The notes beneath the pieces are model-generated. The model searched no databases. It was given only the letters and a program-made list of their open reading frames with translations, and had not been told where the DNA came from. This document shows, in pieces, positions 26,010 through 33,572 of a stretch of 64,000 nt of DNA. Each line of letters begins with the position of its first letter. Position 1 is the first letter of the stretch. Both the position numbers and the translations under genes were made by a program. This DNA is from Kribbella jejuensis (lineage in GTDB: Bacteria > Actinomycetota > Actinomycetes > Propionibacteriales > Kribbellaceae). Location: positions 3,658,001 through 3,722,000 of the forward strand of contig NZ_VFMM01000001.1 of the NCBI RefSeq assembly GCF_006715085.1, in the 5' to 3' direction.

Positions 26010-26198
26010 GGAAACGTGCGAACGGCGCTCTCACGGGGAGAACGCCGTCGCTGGCACGTTGGCCCGGGTTACCATGCGTGCACCGGTTTGCCGCCTCAGG
26101 ACTAGGCCTGGGTCGCGCTGCCCCTTTGGGATGGGCTGGTCGCCGCGTGGGTGCCTGGGTTGTCGTGCAATCTCTACCGGGCCCCAAGGCCCTTTGTT
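26010..26198 (-). ncRNA. Candidate Ms1 / 6S-like RNA
   Basis: About 190 nt in the convergent gap, on the same strand as the HAD gene, as for MTS2823/Ms1 between Rv3661 and Rv3662c. A strong promoter (TTCACA, 17 nt, TACAAA) predicts a start near 26198. The RNA can close on itself: GGCCCGG (26183-26177) pairs with CCGGGCC (26067-26061), and inner pairings such as UGCAC with GUGCA extend the rod. A long hairpin with arms AACGTGC and GCACGTT (26013-26060) then ends the transcript. The family call rests on synteny and structure, not on a covariance search. Confidence 0.7.
26013..26060 (-). terminator. Long hairpin ending the Ms1-like RNA
   Basis: Outer arms AACGTGC / GCACGTT and inner arms ACGGCG / CGCCGT form a two-tier stem. 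On the minus strand it is followed by only a short T run. It also lies just after the stop of the convergent Fic-like gene, so it may stop both transcripts. Confidence 0.55.
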
Positions 26199-26204
26199 GA
26201 TTCC

Positions 26205-26233
26205 TTTGTACTCCTGAAACCCCTTTCTGTGAA
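26205..26233 (-). promoter_or_regulatory. Promoter of the Ms1/6S-like RNA
   Basis: On the minus strand TTCACA (26228-26233, five of six consensus positions) is spaced 17 nt from TACAAA (26205-26210). It lies after the HAD gene stop and points into the convergent gap, where no protein gene follows. Confidence 0.65.
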
Positions 26234-26277
26234 GGGGATGCGGCGTCTTCATGGAGTTGAGAACAATGAAGCTATCT

Positions 26278-27081
26278 TCAGCTTTCGGCGGTTCGCGCGC
26301 GCCGCCGGGACGCCACCAGGAACGCTCCCGCGACCAGGGCCGCGACCACGCCGGCGGCTACCGCGGGTCGCCGTACCGCCGGGAAGCCAACCCGTTCGGC
26401 GGGCTCGGCGAACTCCAGCACGGGCCAGCCGCGCTCGACCGCGATCCGGCGCAACGCCTTGTCCGGGTTGACCGCGAACGGGTGCCCGACGGCGGCCAGC
26501 AGCGGCTCGTCGGTGATCGAATCCGAGTACCCGTAGGAGGATGCGAGGTCGTAGCCCTCGGCCGCCGCGAGTGCCTCGATCGCGGTCACCTTGTGCGGAC
26601 CGTACGCGTACTCGGCGATCTCGCCGGTGTACTTGCCATCGGCAACGACCATTCTGGTGGCGATCACTTTGTCGGCGCCGAGCATCGCGCCGATCGGCTC
26701 CACCACTTCCGCACCGGACGAGGAGACGATCACCACGTCCCGGCCGGCCCGGTGGTGCTCCTCGATCAGGTCCAGCGCCTCGGCGTGGATCATCGGCCGG
26801 ACGATGTGGTCCAGGGTGTCGGCGACGATCGCCTTCACGGTCGCGACGTCCCAGCCGGTGCACATCGCCGAGATGTACTCCCGCATCCGCTCCATCTGGT
26901 CGTGGTCCGCGCCGCCGAGCAGGTAGACGAACTGGGCGTACGCGCTGCGCAGCACGGCCCGCCGGTTGATCAGCCCGCCGGCGTAGAACGGCCGCGAGAA
27001 CGCGAGCGTGCTGGAGCGCGCCAGAATGGTCTTGTCCAGATCGAAGAAAGCCGCCGCTCGAGCCGTCCCTGGGTCCGCCAT
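26278..27081 (-). CDS. HAD-IB family phosphatase with C-terminal membrane anchor
   Basis: 267 residues from ATG 27081. HAD motif I is AAFFDLDKTI, motif II is VVIVSSSGAE, and the later motif is GYSDSITDEPLLAAVGHPFAVNPDKALR, as in SerB-like HAD-IB enzymes. Residues ~235-255 form a membrane helix (AAGVVAALVAGAFLVASRRR), so the catalytic domain probably faces the cytoplasm on the membrane. A TATTCT box lies 7 nt before the ATG (leaderless). Homologues that I recall are Rv3661 and the Streptomyces morphological differentiation-associated protein. The substrate is unknown. Confidence 0.88.
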   Translation of the reverse strand: MADPGTARAAAFFDLDKTILARSSTLAFSRPFYAGGLINRRAVLRSAYAQFVYLLGGADHDQMERMREYISAMCTGWDVATVKAIVADTLDHIVRPMIHAEALDLIEEHHRAGRDVVIVSSSGAEVVEPIGAMLGADKVIATRMVVADGKYTGEIAEYAYGPHKVTAIEALAAAEGYDLASSYGYSDSITDEPLLAAVGHPFAVNPDKALRRIAVERGWPVLEFAEPAERVGFPAVRRPAVAAGVVAALVAGAFLVASRRRARTAES

Positions 27082-27149
27082 GGAGTCGAGAATAGGCAGT
27101 CGGGAGAAACGCCGGGGGACCCGGGCTTTTGTGTGGGCCACGATCCCGT

Positions 27150-27180
27150 TAGACTGGTGAGCAGTGTGACAGTGACACTG
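27150..27180 (+). promoter_or_regulatory. Candidate promoter and 19-bp palindrome upstream of 6C RNA
   Basis: A TAGACT -10-like box (27150-27155) is followed by a palindrome at 27162-27180 with arms CAGTGT and ACACTG and only one mismatched pair plus the centre. It lies at the predicted start of a plus-strand transcript running into the 6C RNA region. It could be an operator or the first hairpin of that RNA. Confidence 0.4.
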
Positions 27181-27267
27181 GCTGGGAGCGTCCGATCGGA
27201 CGGGATCAGCACCTGGGTGACACGCCGTCGGTTGAAATCGAATCGAGATGTGTGAAACCTGGTCTTG

Positions 27268-27283
27268 GGGGGTACATACCCCC
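27268..27283 (+). promoter_or_regulatory. Perfect GGGGGTA / TACCCCC palindrome
   Basis: GGGGGTACATACCCCC is a perfect inverted repeat of 7-bp arms with a 2-nt centre, 37 nt before the first 6C-type element. It may be a protein site controlling 6C RNA or a hairpin. The G/C-rich arms recall metal-sensor operators such as CsoR sites, but the half-site order is reversed. Confidence 0.4.
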
Positions 27284-27300
27284 TGACAGTGGCAGACTGT

Positions 27301-27391
27301 CGCCTCCTGAACGGCCCCCGGCTCCTCCCCCCGAGCCCGTGGCCGAAGACGGCCCCCGGTCACCCCCCCGCCGGGGGCCGTCGCCTTTTCC
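27301..27391 (+). ncRNA. 6C RNA
   Basis: Two stem-loops with C-rich loops define this actinobacterial sRNA. The first is GGCTC / GAGCC with loop CTCCCCCC (27320-27337, six C). The second is a perfect 12-bp stem, GACGGCCCCCGG / CCGGGGGCCGTC, whose loop contains seven C (27348-27382), followed by GCCTTTTCC, a terminator-like T run. In Mycobacterium the 6C RNA (B11) lies next to Rv3661, opposite in strand to it. The element here has the same neighbour and orientation. Exact 5' end not determined. Confidence 0.85.
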
Positions 27392-27497
27392 GAGGCAGGC
27401 CAAGTACTTGTAAAGATTCTCGTTTTCTGCGCGTGGGAGCGTTCTCACTTTATGCAGGGTCTTGACAATGTAATTGCCTGGTCACACTTTGTTAAGC

Positions 27498-29168
27498 ATG
27501 AAACCGCCTGCACACCGCCCCCAGGCAGCGGTCGTCATCAGCCTGCTCGCCGTCGTCATGGCCATCCTGGTCCCTGCCCGCGCCTCCGCCGCCACCAATC
27601 TCGTCACGAACGCCGGGTTCGAGACCGGCACGCTCTCCGGCTGGAACTGCCCGGCCGGCGGCGTCACCACATCCGCCCCCCACTCCGGCTCGTACGCCCT
27701 GTCGGCGACGCCGAGCGGGAGCGACATCGCCCAGTGCAGCCAGACGATTGCGGTCCAGCCCAATACGGCGTACACATTGTCGGCCTGGGTCAAGGGTTCG
27801 AACGTCTACCTCGGGGTGGTCGGTGGTGCGTCGACCTGGACAACGAGTTCCGGCTGGAGCCAGCTGACCGTTCCGTTCACCACCGGCGGCACGGCCTCGG
27901 TGACGATCTACGTCCACAGTTGGTACGCGCTCCCGGCGTACCAGGCCGATGACGTCGTACTCGACGGACCCGGCGGGACGCAGGACACCGCGCCGCCGAC
28001 GACACCGGGTGGCCTGACCGTCGGCAGCCCGACGTCCAGCTCGCTGCAGCTGACGTGGTCGGCCGCCTCCGACGCGAACGGCATCGACCACTACGACGTC
28101 GTACGAGGGACCGGCGCCGCGCAGAATGTCGGCACCGTCACTTCGTGGACGGCCACCGGTCTCGCCGCGGCCACGACCTACTCGTTCAAGGTGCGAGCAT
28201 GCGATCCCAGCGGCAACTGCTCGCCGTACGGCGCTGCGGTGTCGGGCACGACCTCCGAAGGCGGGTCCAGCGGCGGGACCCTGCCCGCGCATGTGCTCAC
28301 GGGGTACTGGCAGAACTTCAACAACGGCGCGACCGTGCAGAAGATCTCCGACGTACCCGCGGCGTACGACCTGATCGCGGTGGCGTTCGCTGACGCCGAC
28401 GCGTCGAAGCCGGGCGGGATCACGTTCAACCTGGACAGCGCCGGGCTCGGTGGGTACACCGTCGACCAGTTCAAGGCCGACATCAAGGCGAAGCAGGCTG
28501 CCGGGAAGAAGGTCATCCTGTCGGTCGGCGGTCAGAACGGGAGCATCTCCGTCGGTGACGCGACCGCCGCGGCCAACTTCGCCTCGAGCGCGCTGTCGGT
28601 GCTGCGGACGTACGGGTTCGACGGGATCGACATCGATCTGGAGAACGGCGTCAACGCGCAGTACATGGGTCAGGCGCTGCGGAGTCTGCAGAGCCAGTTC
28701 GGTAGCGGGCTGGTGATCACGATGGCACCACAGACGATCGACATGCAGAGCACCTCGATGGAGTACTTCAAGCTGGCGCTGGCGATCAAGGACATCCTGA
28801 CCATCGTCAACGTGCAGTACTACAACTCCGGCTCGATGAACGGCTGCAACGGCCAGGTGTACTCGCAGGGCTCGGTCGACTTCATCACCGCCCAGGCCTG
28901 CCTCCTGCTGCAGGGCGGCCTGCGTCCGGATCAGGTCGGGCTGGGCCTGCCGGCGTCGTCGCGAGCGGCCGGGAGCGGGTACGTCGCCCCGTCGGTCGTC
29001 AACAGCGCGCTGGACTGCCTGACGAAGGGCACCGGCTGTGGTGCGTACAAGCCGAGCTCGCCGTGGCCGTCGCTGCGCGGGGCGATGACCTGGTCGACGA
29101 ACTGGGACGCGGCGAACGGCAACCAGTTCGCGTCGCAGGTCGGCGGCCACGTGCACGCGCTGCCCTGA
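27498..29168 (+). CDS. Secreted GH18 chitinase with CBM and FnIII domains
   Basis: 556 residues from ATG 27498. Residues 1-31 are a signal peptide (ending ARASA). Residues ~35-155 form a beta-sandwich carbohydrate-binding domain of CBM4/9 type (NLVTNAGFETGTLSGW). Residues ~165-250 are FnIII (PTTPGGLTVGSPTSSSLQLT). The GH18 barrel follows, with the catalytic motif FDGIDIDLEN (DxxDxDxE) and the substrate-assisted region NVQYYN. It cleaves chitin outside the cell. TTGACA (27462) with a weak -10 (CACTTT, 27485) places the start of transcription at the ATG. It is followed at once by a regulator gene. Confidence 0.92.
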   Translation: MKPPAHRPQAAVVISLLAVVMAILVPARASAATNLVTNAGFETGTLSGWNCPAGGVTTSAPHSGSYALSATPSGSDIAQCSQTIAVQPNTAYTLSAWVKGSNVYLGVVGGASTWTTSSGWSQLTVPFTTGGTASVTIYVHSWYALPAYQADDVVLDGPGGTQDTAPPTTPGGLTVGSPTSSSLQLTWSAASDANGIDHYDVVRGTGAAQNVGTVTSWTATGLAAATTYSFKVRACDPSGNCSPYGAAVSGTTSEGGSSGGTLPAHVLTGYWQNFNNGATVQKISDVPAAYDLIAVAFADADASKPGGITFNLDSAGLGGYTVDQFKADIKAKQAAGKKVILSVGGQNGSISVGDATAAANFASSALSVLRTYGFDGIDIDLENGVNAQYMGQALRSLQSQFGSGLVITMAPQTIDMQSTSMEYFKLALAIKDILTIVNVQYYNSGSMNGCNGQVYSQGSVDFITAQACLLLQGGLRPDQVGLGLPASSRAAGSGYVAPSVVNSALDCLTKGTGCGAYKPSSPWPSLRGAMTWSTNWDAANGNQFASQVGGHVHALP

Positions 29169-29182
29169 TCGTGTCGTTGACC

Positions 29183-30076
29183 ATGCACAGCTATCGACCG
29201 GCTCCGGTGCTGGCGGCGCTCGGTGTCTGCTCGGAGGACGAGCAGCTCTACCGGGCGCTCCTGGCCCGGCCGGAGTCCACGGCGACCGAGCTGACCTCGT
29301 TCGTCGGCTGGCCCGCCAACCGGGTCGGCCGGCATCTCCGATCGCTGTTGTCGCTCGGCCTGGCGTCCCGTACGCCAGGCCGTCCGGCCCGGTACGTCCC
29401 CGCCGTACCGGAGGCTGCGGTCGAGCTGCTCGCGCTCCGGAAGCAGGCGGCGATCGTGGAGGCCCGGCTGGGTGCTGCGACGCTCAGTGCGGAGTTCCGG
29501 CAGCCGGACGCGTTCACGGTGATCCGTGGGGCTGAGGCAATCGCGCAGCGGATCTACCAGGCGCAGCAGTGTGCGCAGGACGAGGTACTCGTACTGGATC
29601 AACTGCTGTTGTCGCGGCGTGATGGCGTGAGGTACCGGATGATCTGCGACATGTCGACGCTGTCGTCGCCCGCCGACTTGGTGGCTGCCCGCTCGTCCGG
29701 CTGCCGGATGCTGCGGGACATCCCGCTCAAGCTCATGGTCGTCGACCGCCGCACAGCCCTCCTGCCGACCGGCGCGGAGGTGGTCGTGGAACTCGGGCCG
29801 TCGAGCCTGTTGGACGCCCTGCTCCGCCTGTTCGAGCTGTTGTGGCAGCAGGCCAGCCCGTTGAGCCCGGCAGGCTGCGAAGGGCCGCTGACGTCAGAAG
29901 ACCAGCAGCTGCTCTCGCTGGCCGCGGCTGGTCTCACGGACCAAGCCATAGCCCGTCGTTTGGGAGTTGCGCAGCGGACCGTGGAACGCCGGATGCAACG
30001 CATCCTTCGTGCGTTGGACGCGACGACTCGCTTCCAGGCCGGACTGCGCGCCGGCCAGCAAGGACTGCTCGTCTAA
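29183..30076 (+). CDS. Two-HTH regulator (TrmB-like N-terminus, LuxR-type C-terminus)
   Basis: 297 residues from ATG 29183 (an in-frame GTG at 29171 is also possible). Residues ~20-70 form a winged-helix-like segment (ALLARPESTATELTSFVGWPANRVGRHLRSLLSLG). The middle part resembles the TrmB/phospholipase-D-like sensor (MICDMSTLSSPADL...IPLKLMVVDRRTALL). The last 60 residues are a LuxR HTH (LTSEDQQLLSLAAAGLTDQAIARRLGVAQRTVERRM). It lies 14 nt after the chitinase gene, so it may control chitin use; that is inferred from position only. Confidence 0.82.
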   Translation: MHSYRPAPVLAALGVCSEDEQLYRALLARPESTATELTSFVGWPANRVGRHLRSLLSLGLASRTPGRPARYVPAVPEAAVELLALRKQAAIVEARLGAATLSAEFRQPDAFTVIRGAEAIAQRIYQAQQCAQDEVLVLDQLLLSRRDGVRYRMICDMSTLSSPADLVAARSSGCRMLRDIPLKLMVVDRRTALLPTGAEVVVELGPSSLLDALLRLFELLWQQASPLSPAGCEGPLTSEDQQLLSLAAAGLTDQAIARRLGVAQRTVERRMQRILRALDATTRFQAGLRAGQQGLLV

Positions 30077-30522
30077 TCGGTGACGTCGGCCACGGTGGCT
30101 GCGAGGGCTTTGGTGAGGGCCTGGGCGTCGACCGTGATGCCCACGCCGTCGTCCCCGCCGCCGATGGAGATCGTGCCGGTGATCCGCTCGTCCGCGATCA
30201 CCGGCCAGGCGTGCGTACTGCCGAGCGGCGTGATCGTGCCGCGGACATAGCCGGTGACGTCGTACGCCGTGTCCTTGTCCGGCATCGAGATCCGGTTCAC
30301 GCCGAGCAGCGCTCGCAGCTTCGGCCACGCGATCTCACGGTCGCCCGGTACCAGGACGAACCGGTAGTCGTCGTCCGCGAGCCGTACCACGATCGTCTTG
30401 ATCAGTCGCGCCGGCTCGATGCCACGCGCAGCCGCGGCCTCCTCCAACGAGTTCACCCGGCCGTGCCTGGTCACTTGGTAGGTGAGCCCTAACTGGTCAG
30501 CCGCTTCGGTCGCCTTGGTCAC
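30073..30522 (-). CDS. YbaK/EbsC-type aminoacyl-tRNA deacylase
   Basis: 149 residues, whole-length YbaK fold: LIKTIVVRLADDDYRFVLVPGD, the lysine-containing first strand and later GTITPLGSTHAWPVIADE, the substrate-pocket segment. The family hydrolyses mischarged Cys- or Ala-tRNA-Pro and related species. The start is GTG 30522, only 4 nt after the MFS stop, so it is co-transcribed with the exporter. Its 3' end overlaps the regulator gene by 4 nt on the other strand. Confidence 0.87.
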   Translation of the reverse strand: MTKATEAADQLGLTYQVTRHGRVNSLEEAAAARGIEPARLIKTIVVRLADDDYRFVLVPGDREIAWPKLRALLGVNRISMPDKDTAYDVTGYVRGTITPLGSTHAWPVIADERITGTISIGGGDDGVGITVDAQALTKALAATVADVTD

Positions 30523-30526
30523 TTGG

Positions 30527-31735
30527 CTAGTTTTGCACCTTGCTGGGAACGTTCTTGAGCAGCAGGGCGAGGATCAGCGTGACCGCGAACAGTACGGCGG
30601 CTTCGGTGGCGACTCCGGTCCACTGCGCCCGGCTCCACGCCGTACCGGCAAGTCCTCCGAACACGGAGGAGCCAAGGTAGAACGAGAACAAGTACATGCT
30701 CGACGCCTGGCCTGTCCCCACGCCACTCGCATGCGCCCGCGCCGGTACCCATCCACTGGCCACGCCGTGCACTGCGAAGAACCCGGCTGTCATCACGGCC
30801 AGTCCTAGGACGATCAGCGGGAGCGGGGCCGCCAGGGTGATCGCCACACCGGCCAGGGTGATCAGACAGCCGATCGGGACCACTTTGCGCCGTCCGTACC
30901 GGTCCGCCAGCGTCCCCGCGGTAGCGGACCCGGCTGAGCCGAGCAGGTAGACGCAGAACACCAGCCCGGCCGCGCCGGCGCTCAGTTGGTACGGCGAACC
31001 CGACAGCCGGAAGACCGCGCCGTTGTAGACAGCCACGAACGCGCCGACCGCTGTCGCAGCGATCCCGTACAGCGCGAGCAGGGCCGGGTCCCGCAGTACC
31101 TTGCTGGAGAACAGACGCGCTGGGCTGCGGTGGAAGTTGCGCGAGGCGGGCAGTAGGAGCCAGACGACTGCCGCGCACAGTATACCCGTGACAGCGATCC
31201 CCGCGGTCGCGAAGCGCCAGCCGCCGACGTCGGACAAGCCGCCGGCGATGAGACGGCCCGCCATACCGCCGACTGCCGTACCGGCGATGTAGAGGCCGCT
31301 CGCTCGTGCGTGGCTGTCCTGGTGCACCTCTTCGCGCAGGTAAGCCATGGCGACTGCAGGCAGCCCGGCCATCGCAATGCCCTGCAAGCCTCTCAATGCC
31401 AGCAGCGTGGGCCACGTCGGAGCGAAGGCGCTGAGCAGGGCGAAGAAGGACGTCGCCGCAACGGACCAGCGCATCAGGTTGGTACGTCCGAGAACCTCCG
31501 ATGCCGGACCGGCGACCAGCAGCGCCAGGCCGAGGCCGAACGTGGCGAACGACACGCTGAACGCGCTCTGACTAGGGGAGACGTGGAAGGCGCTCACGAG
31601 CTGCGGCAGCAGCGGCTGGGTGCTGTAGAGCAGGGCGAACGTCGCGAGCCCGGCCGCGAAGAGCGCGACGGACAGTTTGCGGTACTCCGGGTCGCCGGGC
31701 AGGTACCCGGTCCGGCGTGCGACGGACTGGTGCAT
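30527..31735 (-). CDS. MFS transporter, YnfM-like
   Basis: 402 residues with about 12 membrane segments. TMS1 is LFAAGLATFALLYSTQPLLP, followed by FATFGLGLALLVAGPASEVLGRTNLM (motif A), LRGLQGIAMAGLPAVAMAYL, and the C-half motif A-like LADRYGRRKVVPIG. The short YnfM-type group lacks known substrates. The gene is divergent from a LysR regulator across a 71-bp gap with a palindromic site, the usual arrangement for LysR control. Confidence 0.88.
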   Translation of the reverse strand: MHQSVARRTGYLPGDPEYRKLSVALFAAGLATFALLYSTQPLLPQLVSAFHVSPSQSAFSVSFATFGLGLALLVAGPASEVLGRTNLMRWSVAATSFFALLSAFAPTWPTLLALRGLQGIAMAGLPAVAMAYLREEVHQDSHARASGLYIAGTAVGGMAGRLIAGGLSDVGGWRFATAGIAVTGILCAAVVWLLLPASRNFHRSPARLFSSKVLRDPALLALYGIAATAVGAFVAVYNGAVFRLSGSPYQLSAGAAGLVFCVYLLGSAGSATAGTLADRYGRRKVVPIGCLITLAGVAITLAAPLPLIVLGLAVMTAGFFAVHGVASGWVPARAHASGVGTGQASSMYLFSFYLGSSVFGGLAGTAWSRAQWTGVATEAAVLFAVTLILALLLKNVPSKVQN

Positions 31736-31788
31736 GTCTTCGACGGTCGCACTGTTCGAGCGATACGTAAAATGTCGATCTCAGCGGG

Positions 31789-31801
31789 AATCGATACGAT
31801 T
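31789..31801 (+). promoter_or_regulatory. Palindrome overlapping the LysR -10 box
   Basis: AATCG-ATA-CGATT (31789-31801) overlaps TACGAT (31795-31800), which lies 6 nt before the LysR ATG. CGATACG recurs at 31761 in the same 71-bp divergent gap. This fits an autoregulatory LysR site that also covers the MFS promoter. Confidence 0.55.
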
Positions 31802-31806
31802 TCAGT

Positions 31807-32694
31807 ATGCATGTCGAGGATCTGCGGTGGTTCGTAGTGCTCGCTGAGACCGAACACCTGACCGAGGCGGCGGCTGCGCTCGGTACCAGCCAGCCGAATC
31901 TGACCCGGTCGCTGCAGCGCGTCGAGCGGGCGTTCGGCGTGCCGTTGTTCGAGCGGGAGCGTCGCGGCGTACGGCTGAATCCGTACGGGCGGCTGGTGCT
32001 CGAGGCCGCGCGAGCCGGTACCGCTGCGGTGGACACCGCGCAGCGGCGGATCGACGCCCTGCTCGATCCGGACTCCGGGACCGTGCGGCTGGCGTTCCTG
32101 CATTCGGTGGCGACCAGTCTGATGCCGGACCTGCTGAAGGCGTTCCGGGCGGTCGCGCCGCAGGTGGAGTTCGAACTCCGGCAGGAGCCGGCGCACGACA
32201 TCGTTCAGGACCTCGAGAGCGGGGAGGCCGAGATCGCGATCGTCGCGCCGCGGCCGGACCCGGCGCGGTTCGGCTGGCATCTGCTGGAGCGGCAGCGGCT
32301 GTGCCTGCACGTACCGCCCGGGCATCCGCTCGCGTCGCGGCGGCGGGTGGAGTTGGAGGCGGCACGGGACGAGCCGTTCATCGGGCTGCAGCCGGGGTTC
32401 GGGTTCCAGCGGGTCACGGACCGGTTGTGTCGCGAGGCCGGGTTCACTCCGCAGCTCGCCTTCGAGGCGACGGACCTCGCGACGATCGACAGCCTGGTCG
32501 GCGCCGGCCTCGGCGTCGCGATCCTGCCGGCCGGTGCGGTCCGCGGAAATGACAGCGGGGCGGTCTCGGTTCCGCTGGCCGGTGTACGGGCTCGGCGGGA
32601 GATCGGGATGTCGTGGCGGTCGAGCACGGCGTTGTCACCCGCAGCGGAGCGGTTCCGGGCGTTCGTCAGGTCCCGGCCGGTGACCGCCAGTTGA
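31807..32694 (+). CDS. LysR-family transcriptional regulator
   Basis: 295 residues. The N-terminal winged HTH is LRWFVVLAETEHLTEAAAALGTSQPNLTRSLQRVERAFGVPLFER, the standard LysR pattern. The periplasmic-binding-like effector domain spans ~90-295 (VRLAFLHSVATSLMPDLLKAF, later LGVAILPAGAV). The start is predicted leaderless from TACGAT 6 nt upstream. It is divergent from the MFS exporter, its probable target. Confidence 0.92.
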   Translation: MHVEDLRWFVVLAETEHLTEAAAALGTSQPNLTRSLQRVERAFGVPLFERERRGVRLNPYGRLVLEAARAGTAAVDTAQRRIDALLDPDSGTVRLAFLHSVATSLMPDLLKAFRAVAPQVEFELRQEPAHDIVQDLESGEAEIAIVAPRPDPARFGWHLLERQRLCLHVPPGHPLASRRRVELEAARDEPFIGLQPGFGFQRVTDRLCREAGFTPQLAFEATDLATIDSLVGAGLGVAILPAGAVRGNDSGAVSVPLAGVRARREIGMSWRSSTALSPAAERFRAFVRSRPVTAS

Positions 32695-32782
32695 CTGTCC
32701 GGGCAGTGACTTCCGCAGCGTTCGTCCCATTTTGCTGGTGTCGACTTGCAGTGAGAGGGCTTTCCGCCGCACCCTTGCCTGC

Positions 32783-33538
32783 GTGAGGAAGCGTCTGGAG
32801 GGGTTCCGGCCGAGTCGCCGGCTGCTGTTCGCGGCGGGGACCGCGGCGGCTGCGTCGACGGTTGCGGCCAGTACCGCGGAGGCGACACCGGGCGCTGCCC
32901 GGATCTCGGCCGGTGCGTACGGTTCCGGCGTCCTCAGCGCCTGGGAGGGTTTCGCCCGGGCGATCTCGAACGAGGCGCAGATCCGCCGGACCCGGGAGAC
33001 CGACGGGGTCTTCATGTTCGGCGACAGCATCGCCGTCCAGGACGGTCCGGCGCTGGCTCAGCAGCTGGCTCAGCTGGGGATCAGCATCGCCGTCCACAAC
33101 TGGGCCGGCCGTCCGGCGACGCCCGCGGTGGACGCGCTGGACACCTGGGCCCAGCAGTACGGTCTGCCGCACCGGATCCTGATGTCGGTCGGCTCCAACG
33201 ACATCTTCGCTCCGCCCGCGGTCGCGGCGCAGATCGACCGGACGATGCAGATCGTCGGCGACGAGCGGACTGTGTACTGGGTGAACGTCCAGGCCGCCCG
33301 GACCGGGCTCGGGCCGGACATCAAGGTCGCGGACCAGCGCAACAGTGCCTGGATCAACCTGCAGCTCGCCGACGCGGCCCGCCGCTACGACAACCTGCGG
33401 ATCGTGCACTGGGCCGAGCACCTGGCCTCCAGCCCGAACCGGCTGGCCCGGCTGCTCCGCGACGGTCTGCACCCGTCGAAGCCGCTCGGGCAGAACGCCC
33501 GCAACGGACTGATCATCTCCGCGCTCAAAGCCGGCTGA
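32783..33538 (+). CDS. Exported SGNH-type esterase/hydrolase
   Basis: 251 residues from GTG 32783. The N-terminal SRRLLFAAGTAAAASTVAA segment is a signal sequence with a twin-Arg start. The SGNH blocks are FMFGDSIAV (Ser in GDS), SVGSNDIF (Asn block) and DGLHPS (Asp and His), so the fold and catalytic triad are complete. An alternative TTG at 32732 would add 17 residues without a signal-like start. It may deacylate a wall or environmental polysaccharide, fitting the chitinase neighbours; substrate unknown. Confidence 0.78.
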   Translation: MRKRLEGFRPSRRLLFAAGTAAAASTVAASTAEATPGAARISAGAYGSGVLSAWEGFARAISNEAQIRRTRETDGVFMFGDSIAVQDGPALAQQLAQLGISIAVHNWAGRPATPAVDALDTWAQQYGLPHRILMSVGSNDIFAPPAVAAQIDRTMQIVGDERTVYWVNVQAARTGLGPDIKVADQRNSAWINLQLADAARRYDNLRIVHWAEHLASSPNRLARLLRDGLHPSKPLGQNARNGLIISALKAG

Positions 33539-33572
33539 GTGCGGCTGCTCGCCGCACCCAGCCGATCGGTTC

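Noticed and set aside
27420..27497. DasR (dre) site for the chitinase
   Set aside because: No TGGTCTAGACCA-like palindrome is present; only a partial TGGTC match was found.
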